Shown: one piece after another, positions 6,945-14,994 of the stretch
Layout: each line of letters begins with the position of its first letter
Position numbering within the stretch: the first letter of the stretch is position 1
Assembly: GCA_904420435.1 (NCBI GenBank)
Contig: CAJFVK010000011.1
Location: forward strand, 1 to 35,677
Length of the DNA stretch: 35,677 bases
Direction: 5' to 3'
Origin: an uncultured Oscillospiraceae bacterium
GTDB lineage: Bacteria; Bacillota; Clostridia; Oscillospirales; Oscillospiraceae
Notes under the pieces: generated by a model
What the model saw: the letters and a program-made list of their open reading frames with translations, nothing else
Told to the model about the DNA's origin: nothing
The model's database searches: none
Made by a program: the position numbers and the translations under genes

Positions 6945-8414
6945 ATGGAAACCATGGAATTTTTATCCAACAAGCCCCTGCTGATTACCGACACCATCCT
7001 CCGGGACGCCCACCAGTCCCAGGCGGCCACCCGCATGACCATTGAGGACATGCTGCCCGCCTGCGAGATTCTGGACTCCATCGGCTACTACTCCCTGGAG
7101 TGCTGGGGCGGCGCCACCTTCGACGTGTGCATGCGCTTTCTCAAGGAGGACCCTTGGGAGCGGCTGCGCACCCTGCGCAAGCACCTGCCCCACACCAAGC
7201 TGCAGATGCTCTTCCGTGGCCAGAACATCCTGGGCTACAAGCACTACGCCGACGACGTGGTGGACGCCTTCTGCCGCAAGAGCATTGAAAACGGCATCGA
7301 CATCATCCGGATCTTCGACGCCCTCAACGACGTGCGCAACTTAGAGCAGGCCATCAAGTCCACCAAGAAGTACGGCGGACAGGTGGAAGCCACCCTCAGC
7401 TACACCATCTCTCCCATCCACAGCGAGGACTACTTTGTGAAGCTTGGCAAGGAGCTGGAGCAGATGGGGGCCGACACCCTGTGCATCAAGGACATGGCGA
7501 ACCTCCTCCTGCCCATGGAGGCCTATTCCCTGGTCAAGCGGCTCAAGGAGAGCGTCAGCATCCCCATCCACCTCCACACCCACAACACCACCGGTACCGG
7601 CGACATGGTCTACCTCATGGCGGCCTACGCGGGCGTGGACATTGTGGACACCGCCCTGAGCCCCCTGGCCAACGGCACCTCCCAGCCGGCTACCGAGTCC
7701 CTGGTGGCCACGCTGAAGGGCACGGTCCGGGATACGGGGCTGGATCTCAACCGGATGAGCGAGGCCGCCGCCCACTTCCGGAAGGTGGCCCAGCGGCTGA
7801 AGGACGTCGGCGCCCTGGACCCCAAGGTGCTGAGTGTGGACACCAACACTCTGCTCTACCAGGTGCCCGGCGGTATGCTCTCCAACCTGATCAGCCAGCT
7901 CAAGCAGGCCGGGAAGGAGGACCAGTACTACGAGGTGCTGGCGGAGGTGCCCCGGGTTCGTGAGGATTACGGCTATCCCCCGCTGGTGACTCCCTCCAGC
8001 CAGATCGTGGGCACCCAGGCGGTGATGAACGTGATTCTGGGCGAGCGGTACAAGACCTTCACCAAGGAGTCCCGGGCCATGCTGAAGGGCGAGTACGGTG
8101 CCCTGCCCGGCAAGGTCAACGAGGACGTCCGCGCCAAGGCCGGCATTCAGCCGGAGGACGTGATCACCTGCCGCCCGGCGGACCTGCTGGAGCCGGAGCT
8201 GGAGAAGTACCGGGAGGAATTCAAGGACATCGCCAAGAGCGACGAGGACGTGCTGAGCCTGGCCCTGTTCCCCCAGGTGGCCGAGAAATTCATCAAGTGG
8301 CGGGACGGCCCCCGGGAGGAGGCGGCGCCCGCGCCGGCGGCCCAGGCTGCTTCCGCCGCCCCCAAGCCGACGGAAGGCGTCCGGGAGCTCTACGTGGACG
8401 ACCGGAGCCTGTAA
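6945..8414 (+). CDS. oadA: Biotin-dependent carboxyltransferase (oxaloacetate decarboxylase alpha / pyruvate carboxylase subunit B type)
   Basis: The 489-residue protein is an HMGL-like TIM barrel followed by the conserved PYC/OADA domain. It moves carboxyl between biotin and pyruvate/oxaloacetate. Motifs: DTILRDAHQS at 16-25, the catalytic Lys182 in CIKDM, and metal ligands His211 and His213 in HTHNTTG. ATG 6945 has AAAGGAGG about 11 nt upstream; a TTG just before it and an ATG at 6954 are alternatives. The C terminus is an Ala/Pro tail (about 455-475) without a biotinyl domain, which is supplied by the separate carrier upstream. No sodium-pump beta subunit lies in this window, so a decarboxylase pump and a soluble carboxylase remain both possible. 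Confidence 0.9.
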   Translation: METMEFLSNKPLLITDTILRDAHQSQAATRMTIEDMLPACEILDSIGYYSLECWGGATFDVCMRFLKEDPWERLRTLRKHLPHTKLQMLFRGQNILGYKHYADDVVDAFCRKSIENGIDIIRIFDALNDVRNLEQAIKSTKKYGGQVEATLSYTISPIHSEDYFVKLGKELEQMGADTLCIKDMANLLLPMEAYSLVKRLKESVSIPIHLHTHNTTGTGDMVYLMAAYAGVDIVDTALSPLANGTSQPATESLVATLKGTVRDTGLDLNRMSEAAAHFRKVAQRLKDVGALDPKVLSVDTNTLLYQVPGGMLSNLISQLKQAGKEDQYYEVLAEVPRVREDYGYPPLVTPSSQIVGTQAVMNVILGERYKTFTKESRAMLKGEYGALPGKVNEDVRAKAGIQPEDVITCRPADLLEPELEKYREEFKDIAKSDEDVLSLALFPQVAEKFIKWRDGPREEAAPAPAAQAASAAPKPTEGVRELYVDDRSL

Positions 8415-8430
8415 ATCAAATATGCGAGTC

Positions 8431-8466
8431 AAACCCCGGCGCGACGGTCTGTTGCGCCGGGGTTTT
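8431..8466 (+). terminator. Intrinsic terminator after oadA
   Basis: AAACCCCGGCGC (8431-8442) pairs with GCGCCGGGGTTTT (8454-8466). It ends only 20 nt before the next ATG, so some readthrough may express the following gene. Confidence 0.8.
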
Positions 8467-8486
8467 CCCAGAAGGAGGACCGTTTT

Positions 8487-8822
8487 ATGAGGCAGGAAAC
8501 CATCGACCAGGTGCTGGCCTTTCGGGACCGGCGGGACTGGAAGCAGTACCACACCCCCAAGGATCTGGCCATCTCCCTGTGTCTGGAGGCGGCGGAGCTG
8601 CTGGAGGTGTTCCAGTGGAGCGGCGGCGACACGGAGTGCCGGGAGAAGCTGCCGGCGATGCGGGAGGAGCTGGCGGACGTGCTGATGTACGCCATCTCCC
8701 TGGCGGACCGGCTGGGGCTGGACCTGGACGAGATTGTTCTGGAAAAGCTCCGGCGCAACGAGGAGAAGTACCCGGTGGAGAAGGCCCGGGGCCGGAAGGA
8801 GAAGTACACGGAGCTCGCCTGA
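8487..8822 (+). CDS. MazG-like nucleotide pyrophosphohydrolase
   Basis: This 111-residue all-alpha protein belongs to the MazG/dCTPase (RS21-C6-like) superfamily, which cleaves non-canonical or excess (d)NTPs to NMP and pyrophosphate. The magnesium-binding carboxylates are visible as EAAELLEVFQW (about 34-44) and EELADVLMY (about 61-69), the EXXE...EXXD signature. The length is typical of the single-domain house-cleaning form. AGAAGGAGG lies just upstream of the ATG. It sits after the oadA terminator and before a bidirectional hairpin, so it may be its own unit. Preferred nucleotide is not readable from the sequence. Confidence 0.88.
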   Translation: MRQETIDQVLAFRDRRDWKQYHTPKDLAISLCLEAAELLEVFQWSGGDTECREKLPAMREELADVLMYAISLADRLGLDLDEIVLEKLRRNEEKYPVEKARGRKEKYTELA

Positions 8823-8888
8823 GCGGCCGCCGTCCCCTTTCCGTTTTTTCCTCCGCAGTCCCTGGAGGAAAAAGATCCGGTAAAAAAC

Positions 8889-8930
8889 AGGCTGTGCCGC
8901 AGAGATTTTCTCTGCGGCACAGCCTTGTTC
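8889..8930. terminator. Bidirectional terminator between the MazG-like gene and the hydrolase gene
   Basis: A 17-bp perfect stem (8889-8905 with 8909-8925) with loop TTT. The left side has an A-run (T-run for leftward transcription) and the right side is T-rich. Confidence 0.85.
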
Positions 8931-8966
8931 TCTCTATGGGTTCCTCAGGGGAAGCGGGTCAAGCAC

Positions 8967-10982
8967 TCAGGCGGGGATGTGCAGCATGGAGTTGGCCACA
9001 TTGATCGTCACGACCAGGAGGCAGGTGACGAAGGAGCCCAGCCACATCTTGCCGGTCAGCTTGAACAGGAAGCGGCTCAGGATGGGGGCCACGAACAGCA
9101 GCACCAGCAGCTGGTAGGTCTGGATGCAGTTCAGGCAGGCGGAGCCGTAGGGGTTGATGCCCGGGTTGAACACGTACACGTTCAGGTACATGACCGCCTG
9201 CATCAAGGCCAGGCCGAGGATGTTGCCGATACCGCAGATCAGCAGGTTCACGAACTCGTTCTGCCCGGCAATCCGGCGGGAGCCGTTGGTGGTCAGGGAA
9301 ACCATGAAGTAGTACGGGAAGAACATAATGGCGTAGCTCAGGGCGTAGACGATGTGGGTCGGCTTAAAGACCTTGATGGCCAGGACCCAGATGCGGAAGT
9401 CCACCACGAAGAAGTAGTTTGCCAGGAACACGACGCCGAAGAATGTCACCACAACCATCAGGGCCAGCAGCAGGGTTCTGCCGAAGTCCTTGAGGCTGAT
9501 CTTGATGCCCCAGTGCTCGGTGGTCACGCCGTTCTTGGAGCCGAAGAACTTATAGGTCACAAAGAACAGGATCAGGCCCACGATGGTGTTGAACATCGCC
9601 CAGATCCAGATAAAGTTGGTCATGGACTGGGGGAACAGCCAGGTCAGGGTGTTCTGCCCCTGTTGGGACGGGAACACGCTTCTGGCGATGTCGATGGCCG
9701 GCAGGAAGAACTGCCAGGAGAGCACTGCGGAGATCAGCAGGCCGCCCCAGAAGACCAGCTTGCTCTTGCCGCTCTTGATGGCCGGGAGCTTCTCGGGAAC
9801 CGCCACGGCCAGGTCCTTGAAGATGCTCAGGTTCATGAACAGGGACGCGATGGGCACCACCAGCAGGAACATGCCCACAAGGCCGATGCAATTGAAGATC
9901 TCCTTGATTCTCCAGTACTGGTTGTTGGAGTCAATGGGGTTCTCCATCTCAAAGGCAGTGGTAAAGAAGTCGGAGATGCATGCGGCCTCCGTGGCGGAGA
10001 AGCGCTCATAGGCATGGATCTCGGGGGGATTGTAGAAGATCCGCAGGGTGTGGTCCTCGGCGCTTCCATAGTAAGTATCCAGCTCAAAGCCCGCCTCCGG
10101 CGTGTCGCCCACGACGATCTTCTCGTCGTCCGGCAGGACCTGGTTGAGCAGGTGGATCATATCCGGATGGTAGTTCAGGGGGTAGGCGAAGCCGTCCACC
10201 TGGTAGTTGCCTCTGCCGAACTCATCGTTGAAGCCGTTGTAGACGGCGATGCTGGCATAGGCCATCCGGGGCATCTCCTTGTCCTCCGGGGCGCCCTGGA
10301 TGCCGTGGACGGCGAAGGTGTCGTCCCGCTCGCCGAAGGAGATCTCGCTGGTCTGCACGCCGGAGGCGAAGGCGGCCATCACTTTGTTCTGGGACTCGGC
10401 GTAGGCCAGCTCCTCGGCGGTGATCTCAATGCCGCCGTCGGAATCCGGGGACTGGGCGTCCTCCAGGGCGTGCTCATAGGCGACGCCGTAGTAGGCCAGG
10501 GTGTTGGAGATCACGCGGCCGCCCAGGGAGTGGCCGGTCACGCCGATCTTGGTGTTGTCCACAAAGTCCAGGTTGTTGTAGGCGTACTCCACCAGGGCGA
10601 TCATGCCGGCGTCAGTCCAGGCGAACTCGCTGTAGGGCTCGGTGCCGCCGCTGGAGAGGCCGTGCATGTAGGGGTCAAAGGTAATGACCGCGATGCCGCG
10701 CCGGGAGAGCTCGATGCCGGGGATATCCATCTGCTCCTTGCTGGCGTAGGTGCCGGCCATGGCGATGACCAGGGGCACCTTGTTGTCAGCGGAGGCCTCC
10801 TCAGGCCGGTACATGTTGCAGGAGAGGTACTTGCCGTCGCTGGTGGGAAGCTTAAAGGTATAGACCTGGGTCTTTCCGAAGTTCGTCTGGAGCATGGATG
10901 CCCCAATGCAGCTGATCAAAATCAGCGCAAGGGAAATGGCGAGCCATCGGATCGCCCATTTCTTGGTTCTGACTTTCTCCAT
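8967..10982 (-). CDS. Alpha/beta hydrolase fused to a polytopic membrane domain
   Basis: A 671-residue membrane enzyme with no gene name that I know. Residues 10-29 form an N-terminal membrane anchor. An alpha/beta-hydrolase domain (about 40-345) carries GHSLGG with nucleophile Ser152, an upstream FDPYMHGLSSG and a likely catalytic His in the PLNYHPDMIHLL region. About eight hydrophobic segments fill 360-670. With a single N-terminal anchor, the hydrolase domain most simply faces outside. AAGGAGG precedes the ATG. It lies 87 bp downstream of larA with no strong promoter or terminator between, so cotranscription is likely. Its substrate is unknown; an ester or other conjugate that releases a hydroxyacid for the neighbouring racemase and kinase is a guess from context. 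Confidence 0.82.
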   Translation of the reverse strand: MEKVRTKKWAIRWLAISLALILISCIGASMLQTNFGKTQVYTFKLPTSDGKYLSCNMYRPEEASADNKVPLVIAMAGTYASKEQMDIPGIELSRRGIAVITFDPYMHGLSSGGTEPYSEFAWTDAGMIALVEYAYNNLDFVDNTKIGVTGHSLGGRVISNTLAYYGVAYEHALEDAQSPDSDGGIEITAEELAYAESQNKVMAAFASGVQTSEISFGERDDTFAVHGIQGAPEDKEMPRMAYASIAVYNGFNDEFGRGNYQVDGFAYPLNYHPDMIHLLNQVLPDDEKIVVGDTPEAGFELDTYYGSAEDHTLRIFYNPPEIHAYERFSATEAACISDFFTTAFEMENPIDSNNQYWRIKEIFNCIGLVGMFLLVVPIASLFMNLSIFKDLAVAVPEKLPAIKSGKSKLVFWGGLLISAVLSWQFFLPAIDIARSVFPSQQGQNTLTWLFPQSMTNFIWIWAMFNTIVGLILFFVTYKFFGSKNGVTTEHWGIKISLKDFGRTLLLALMVVVTFFGVVFLANYFFVVDFRIWVLAIKVFKPTHIVYALSYAIMFFPYYFMVSLTTNGSRRIAGQNEFVNLLICGIGNILGLALMQAVMYLNVYVFNPGINPYGSACLNCIQTYQLLVLLFVAPILSRFLFKLTGKMWLGSFVTCLLVVTINVANSMLHIPA

Positions 10983-11069
10983 GTTTCTTTCTTCCTCCTT
11001 AATTTCTGTGTGATATTGCGCAAGACTTCCGCGCCAGCGCTTCCGTCTTGGTCTGCCATCCGGCGCCGC

Positions 11070-12362
11070 TCAGTTGTCCGCCGCTGAGGAAATCACTGAA
11101 ACGCCGTCGGGTATGACCACGGTATCCCACTGCTCCCGTCCGATGATCCCCCTCGCCTTGGCGACGGCCTCCTCCAGGGAGTGGGCCGGGATCAGCTGAA
11201 AGTTTTCAGCCACATCGTCGGGCAGCTCGGAAATCAGGATGACAGACGCCCTGCGCAGCACCCTGGCAAAGATCTGCGACTGCCACTGATCCACCTTTGT
11301 TTCCTCGGGGGGCGTATGGAGAAAGGTCCGCAGCATCCGCTCCAGGTCCTTCTCCTCCGCGAAGGTGCGGTAGAAGCTGTCGCCTCCCACGCCGTCCTCG
11401 CATTTGGCGATCATGATGATGACGCCTCCCTCCTTGACCAGGGGCTCCGCCCCCGTCATGCCCTTGACGGCCTGGTAGAGATTCTGGTCCAGGGGATAGC
11501 CGCCGTTGGTGGTCACCACCAGATCCGCCATGGGCGAGCGCACGCTGCAGTGGTCCTTCAGGAAGGCGCAGCCTGCGGCGTGGGCCTCCTCCATGTCGCC
11601 GGCGGAGGCAAAAATCACCTGGTGCCGGTCGTTGATCACAACATTACAGATAAAGTCCAGCCCCACCTGCCGGGCGGCAAACACCATGTCCCGGTGCAGG
11701 GGGTTGCCCTCCAGGATCCCGGTCCGGGCGCAGGGGTCGTCGATAAACCGCCCGTTGTGGTTGTAAAGCACGGTCTTCCGGTCCGCGACGCCGGGGAGCA
11801 CGCTCTTGCGCCCTCCGGAAAAGCCGGCGAAGAAGTGGGGCTCGATGAACCCCTCCGCCACCAGCAGGTCCGCGTCCACCACCATCCGGTTGAGGATCAG
11901 CTGCCCGCCGGAGGGGAGCGTTCCCATACAGACCATCTCCGACTCGTCGCAGTCGTGGACGACGATCCGCTCCCGCTCCACAAACTCCTGGCCGAACTTC
12001 GCCGCCAGCTCCTCCCTGGTGGTGCCCCTGTGGCAGCCGGTGGCGATGAGAATGGTGATCTCCGCCGCCGGATTCCCCCTCCGGATCTCCCGGAGCAGGA
12101 CTGGCATAATAATCTTGCTGGGCACCGGGCGCGTGTGGTCGCTGGCAATGACCACCACATGCCGCTTCCCGGCGGCCAGCTCCGCCAGCGGCCTGCTGCC
12201 CATGGGGTGCATCACCGCCCGCTCCACCAGCTCCTCCTCCGTGGCCTCCGGCACGTACTGGGCCAGCTTCGACTCCAGGACCCTGGGATGCAGGGGCCGG
12301 AGCGCCGAGGCGTCTAGGGACCCTCTTCCATAGTGAAACTGATAACTATCCATACACAACAC
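11070..12362 (-). CDS. LarA-family nickel-dependent hydroxyacid racemase/epimerase
   Basis: The 430-residue protein has the LarA (DUF2088) pattern: SDHTRPVP, CHRGTTREEL and EPHFFAGFSGGRKSVLPG. Residues equivalent to those binding the nickel-pincer nucleotide are present (His111, His176, Lys186 that tethers the cofactor, His202). LarA enzymes interconvert stereoisomers of 2-hydroxyacids by hydride transfer; family members act on lactate, malate, phenyllactate or aldonates. GTG 12362 has GAGG 7 nt upstream; ATG 12353 is the alternative. LarB, LarC and LarE, which make the cofactor, are not in the window. The neighbouring D-glycerate kinase makes glycerate a reasonable substrate guess. Three operator-like motifs lie upstream. 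Confidence 0.88.
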   Translation of the reverse strand: MLCMDSYQFHYGRGSLDASALRPLHPRVLESKLAQYVPEATEEELVERAVMHPMGSRPLAELAAGKRHVVVIASDHTRPVPSKIIMPVLLREIRRGNPAAEITILIATGCHRGTTREELAAKFGQEFVERERIVVHDCDESEMVCMGTLPSGGQLILNRMVVDADLLVAEGFIEPHFFAGFSGGRKSVLPGVADRKTVLYNHNGRFIDDPCARTGILEGNPLHRDMVFAARQVGLDFICNVVINDRHQVIFASAGDMEEAHAAGCAFLKDHCSVRSPMADLVVTTNGGYPLDQNLYQAVKGMTGAEPLVKEGGVIIMIAKCEDGVGGDSFYRTFAEEKDLERMLRTFLHTPPEETKVDQWQSQIFARVLRRASVILISELPDDVAENFQLIPAHSLEEAVAKARGIIGREQWDTVVIPDGVSVISSAADN

Positions 12363-12409
12363 CCAAATCCCTCATCAAATTGGATTCTCCTTCCTCTTTT
12401 GTGTTTCAA

Positions 12410-12440
12410 ATTATATGATCATCTTATCTTTTATGTTCAA
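12410..12440 (-). promoter_or_regulatory. Promoter of larA overlapped by an operator
   Basis: Reading leftward, a consensus TATAAT lies at 12415-12410 and TTGAAC at 12440-12435, with a 19-bp spacer (18 for TGAACA). Operator motif 'a' occupies the spacer and touches the -10. Confidence 0.65.
12413..12428 (-). promoter_or_regulatory. Operator-like motif a (GntR regulator)
   Basis: Leftward strand reads GATAAGATGATCATAT. It sits within the larA promoter, the classic place for repression. Confidence 0.65.
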
Positions 12441-12494
12441 AATAGCTGCTCCCATTTTGCTCTTTGCTGTCTATGGGCCATCCAATTCATATTC

Positions 12495-12510
12495 ATATGG
12501 TCATCTTACC
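12495..12510 (-). promoter_or_regulatory. Operator-like motif b
   Basis: Leftward strand reads GGTAAGATGACCATAT, differing from motif a at two of sixteen bases and lying 82 bp upstream of it, same orientation. Confidence 0.6.
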
Positions 12511-12588
12511 TTTTGCAGAAAAACGCATCTCCTCTTTTGGACCGCCTTCTGATGGGGAGATGCCGACTTCCGCTGCCCCTCCATTTTT

Positions 12589-12604
12589 GTATGATCATCA
12601 TACC
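12589..12604 (-). promoter_or_regulatory. Operator-like motif c
   Basis: Leftward strand reads GGTATGATGATCATAC. GTATGA-TCA-TCATAC is a perfect 15-bp inverted repeat. It lies 94 bp from motif b. The remaining sequence of the 291-bp interval 12363-12653 shows no gene. Confidence 0.65.
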
Positions 12605-12653
12605 TCTTGTAGGAAATTCTCTTTGCCGACCTCTTCCTATCCCCTGCCACAGC

Positions 12654-13379
12654 TCACTTCAAATACGCGGGAACCTCCCCCGCCTTGATACGCTCGATCA
12701 GGTTGTCCCGCACGATTTCCACGTGCTTCTCCATCAGCTGCCGGGCCTGCTCGCTGTCGTGGTCCTTGATTGCCGCCACAATCTTCTTGTGGTAGCCCTG
12801 GGACACCCGGACCACCTCCGGCGAGAGGTTGCTCTTGGTGATGTATTTGGAAATGATGTCCTTGATGGTCCGATAGATGGCGGACAGAATATAGTTGCCG
12901 GCTATCTCAGCCAGATACTCGTGGAACTCGATGTCCAGGGCGCTGAACCGGTCAGTATCCCGATTCCGGACCTCAGTATCCATGGCGGAGAGCAGCTCAT
13001 CCAGATGGGCGGCCTGCTCCTCCGTAATGGTGCGGGCGGCGAGCCTGCTGACCGCGGACTCCACATACATGCGGGCGTCATAGAGCTGGGAAACGCTCAG
13101 GTCGTCCATGATGATGGAAGCAAACGCCGGCTGGATCAGCTTGCTGGGGTCGGACTTACTGACAAAGGTCCCCTCCCCCTGCTTGATCTGCACCACGCCA
13201 AGCATGCTGAGCTTCTTGAAGCTCTCCCGGATCGTCACGCGGCTCATGCCGAAATAGTCCACAAAGTAGCGCTCCGGAGGCAGCTTCTCGTTCTCCTTGT
13301 ACACGCCCTTCGCAATCATGGACAAGACCTCGTCTACTACGATATCGCACTTTGTCTTGGTCTGCTTACGCGTATACAT
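12654..13379 (-). CDS. FadR-type GntR transcriptional regulator
   Basis: The 241-residue protein has an N-terminal GntR winged helix (about 10-74: KLPPERYFVDYFGMSRVTIR, then the wing QIKQGEGTFVS) and a C-terminal FCD ligand domain. Asp149, His153, His197 and His219 match the FCD metal/ligand site that binds small carboxylates. AGGAG precedes the ATG. It lies between the glycerate kinase and larA genes on the same strand. Motifs in its own promoter and upstream of larA suggest that it represses both and responds to a hydroxyacid such as glycerate or lactate. Ligand identity is inference; family assignment is firm. Confidence 0.92.
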   Translation of the reverse strand: MYTRKQTKTKCDIVVDEVLSMIAKGVYKENEKLPPERYFVDYFGMSRVTIRESFKKLSMLGVVQIKQGEGTFVSKSDPSKLIQPAFASIIMDDLSVSQLYDARMYVESAVSRLAARTITEEQAAHLDELLSAMDTEVRNRDTDRFSALDIEFHEYLAEIAGNYILSAIYRTIKDIISKYITKSNLSPEVVRVSQGYHKKIVAAIKDHDSEQARQLMEKHVEIVRDNLIERIKAGEVPAYLK

Positions 13380-13418
13380 AGAAGCTCCTCACCTGACGGG
13401 TTCCTTTTGGTTGGAAAG

Positions 13419-13447
13419 ATCTTATCACATGATCTTTACCAAGTCAA
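13419..13447 (-). promoter_or_regulatory. Promoter of the GntR gene with operator-like motif d
   Basis: Reading leftward, TTGACT (13447-13442) and TAAGAT (13424-13419) have a 17-bp spacer. The spacer holds GGTAAAGATCATGTG, a one-base-shorter relative of motifs a-c, suggesting autorepression. Confidence 0.6.
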
Positions 13448-13561
13448 TAGGCCAAACTCCGCAAACTCCTCCCGCCATTTTGTAAATCCTGCACAAAATA
13501 GATGTTTTCTCCTCAGGATGTTTCGGGACATTGCGCCCCTCCGGGCGCGGTCCGCGGCCGG

Positions 13562-14806
13562 TCAGCCGCGCCGCGCCCGCCGGATCAGCACCACCGCAAC
13601 GTCGTTCACATTGGTTCCCGTGGGACCGGTCCGGATCAGCCCGTCCACCCGCTCCAGGGCGTGGTAGGCGTCGTTCTCCGCCAGGACCTGGTGGATGGTC
13701 AGGCCCGCCTGGCTGAGGCGCTCCCTGGTCCACCCGTCCACCATGCCGCCTGCGGCGTCGGTGGGGCCGTCGGTGCCGTCAGAGCCCAGGGAAAAGACCA
13801 GGGTGTCCTCCAGCAGCGCGATCCCCTCGGCGGCGGCCAGGGCCAATTCCTGGTTCCGCCCGCCTTTTCCGTGGCCGGTCAGCTGCACCACGGTTTCCCC
13901 GCCCGCCAGGAAGGCCAGAGAGGTCTTCGTATCCTGGTGCGTCCGGGCGATGGAGGCCAGGAAGGAGCCCGCCTCCCGGGCCTGGCAGCAGAGCTGGTCC
14001 GTGAGCAGCACCGGCTCATAGCCCAGACTCCGGCAGGCGGCGCCGGCGGCGGCGCAGAGCTCCCGGACGCTGCCGGTCACCACCGTTTCCACGTTGTCCA
14101 GCTCCTTCGGCGTTTCCTCCCCCAGCAGCTCCATGGCCCTGGGCGACAGGTGCAGGCGGTACTTCTCCACAATCGCCCTGGCCTGCTCGCAGGTGGAGCT
14201 GTCCGGATAGGCGGGGCCGGAGGCGATCATGTCCAGGGGGTCCCCCAGGATGTCCGAAAGGACGATGGCGTAGACCTTCGCCGGGGCGCAGAGCTGGGCG
14301 AACCTCCCCCCTTTCACGGCGGACAGCCGCTTGCGGATGGTGTTCATCTCCACGATGTCCGCCCCGCAGGCCAGCAGCTCCCGGGTCAGTTCCTCCAGCT
14401 CCTCCGCCGGGATCAGGGGGCACTCAAAGAGGGCGGAGCCGCCGCCCGACACCAGAAAGACCACCGTATCCTCCGGGGAGAGATTCCGCACCAGCTCCAT
14501 GGCCGCTCGGGTCCCGGCGAAGGAGCCCTCGTCCGGCACCGGATGACCCCCCTCGCAGATGGCGCAATGGGGGATCTCCCCCTGGCTGTGACCGTGCTTG
14601 GTTACCACCACGCCCGCGTCCAGCCGGTCCCCCAGCAGAGCGGCCGCGCAGCTGGCCATCTGCCAGGCCGCCTTCCCGATGGACACCAGGAGCACCCGGC
14701 CCGGACCAAACGTCCTGTCCTCCAGGGCCCGGCGCACCGCCTGGTCCGGCAGGCAGGCCTGGATCGCCTGCTGGATGATAGACTGGGCATCTGTATAGAT
14801 TGACAT
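13562..14806 (-). CDS. D-glycerate 2-kinase (GckA/TtuD, MOFRL family)
   Basis: The 414-residue product matches type-II glycerate kinases, which phosphorylate D-glycerate to 2-phosphoglycerate and so feed lower glycolysis. Visible family segments are SIGKAAWQMA, GGHPVPDEGS, FLVSGGGSALFECP, EMNTIRKRLSAVKGG, LSDILGDPLDMIASGPAYPD and, in the C-terminal MOFRL domain, GGETVVQLTGHGKGGRNQE and SLGSDGTDGPTDAAGG. Older databases call some homologues hydroxypyruvate reductase. ATG 14806 is chosen for its AGGAGG 8 nt upstream. It is the first gene of the leftward run kinase-GntR-larA-hydrolase. Lys and Asp positions look intact. The assignment to glycerate is strong by family, untested here. Confidence 0.92.
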   Translation of the reverse strand: MSIYTDAQSIIQQAIQACLPDQAVRRALEDRTFGPGRVLLVSIGKAAWQMASCAAALLGDRLDAGVVVTKHGHSQGEIPHCAICEGGHPVPDEGSFAGTRAAMELVRNLSPEDTVVFLVSGGGSALFECPLIPAEELEELTRELLACGADIVEMNTIRKRLSAVKGGRFAQLCAPAKVYAIVLSDILGDPLDMIASGPAYPDSSTCEQARAIVEKYRLHLSPRAMELLGEETPKELDNVETVVTGSVRELCAAAGAACRSLGYEPVLLTDQLCCQAREAGSFLASIARTHQDTKTSLAFLAGGETVVQLTGHGKGGRNQELALAAAEGIALLEDTLVFSLGSDGTDGPTDAAGGMVDGWTRERLSQAGLTIHQVLAENDAYHALERVDGLIRTGPTGTNVNDVAVVLIRRARRG

Positions 14807-14994
14807 AACTTCTTCCTCCTTATTAGACTTTTTGATGGATGGATAGGGGCCGCCGCTTCCCGTGATCCGCCTCACAGGACGTTTCTTCCGTCTTTCCTTC
14901 CCCCGCTCCGTATGATACAATAAAAGGTAACCATACGCCAGCAGCTCGGACGCTGCCGGCAGTTAATATGCAGCGGAAAGTGAGGCTGTTTTCC

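Noticed and set aside
8431-8466. Terminator hairpin considered as an operator for the MazG-like gene
   Set aside because: Stem plus T-run is a plain intrinsic terminator; no separate operator pattern is seen.
8925-11087. A 720-residue open frame on the + strand
   Set aside because: It lies antisense to the membrane hydrolase, is rich in His/Gln/Gly/Val as expected for the reverse of a GC-rich gene, and has no ribosome site or family motif.
12363-12653. Possible small gene in the larA upstream gap
   Set aside because: Short frames here have no ribosome site, and the AT-rich content is explained by promoter and operator motifs.
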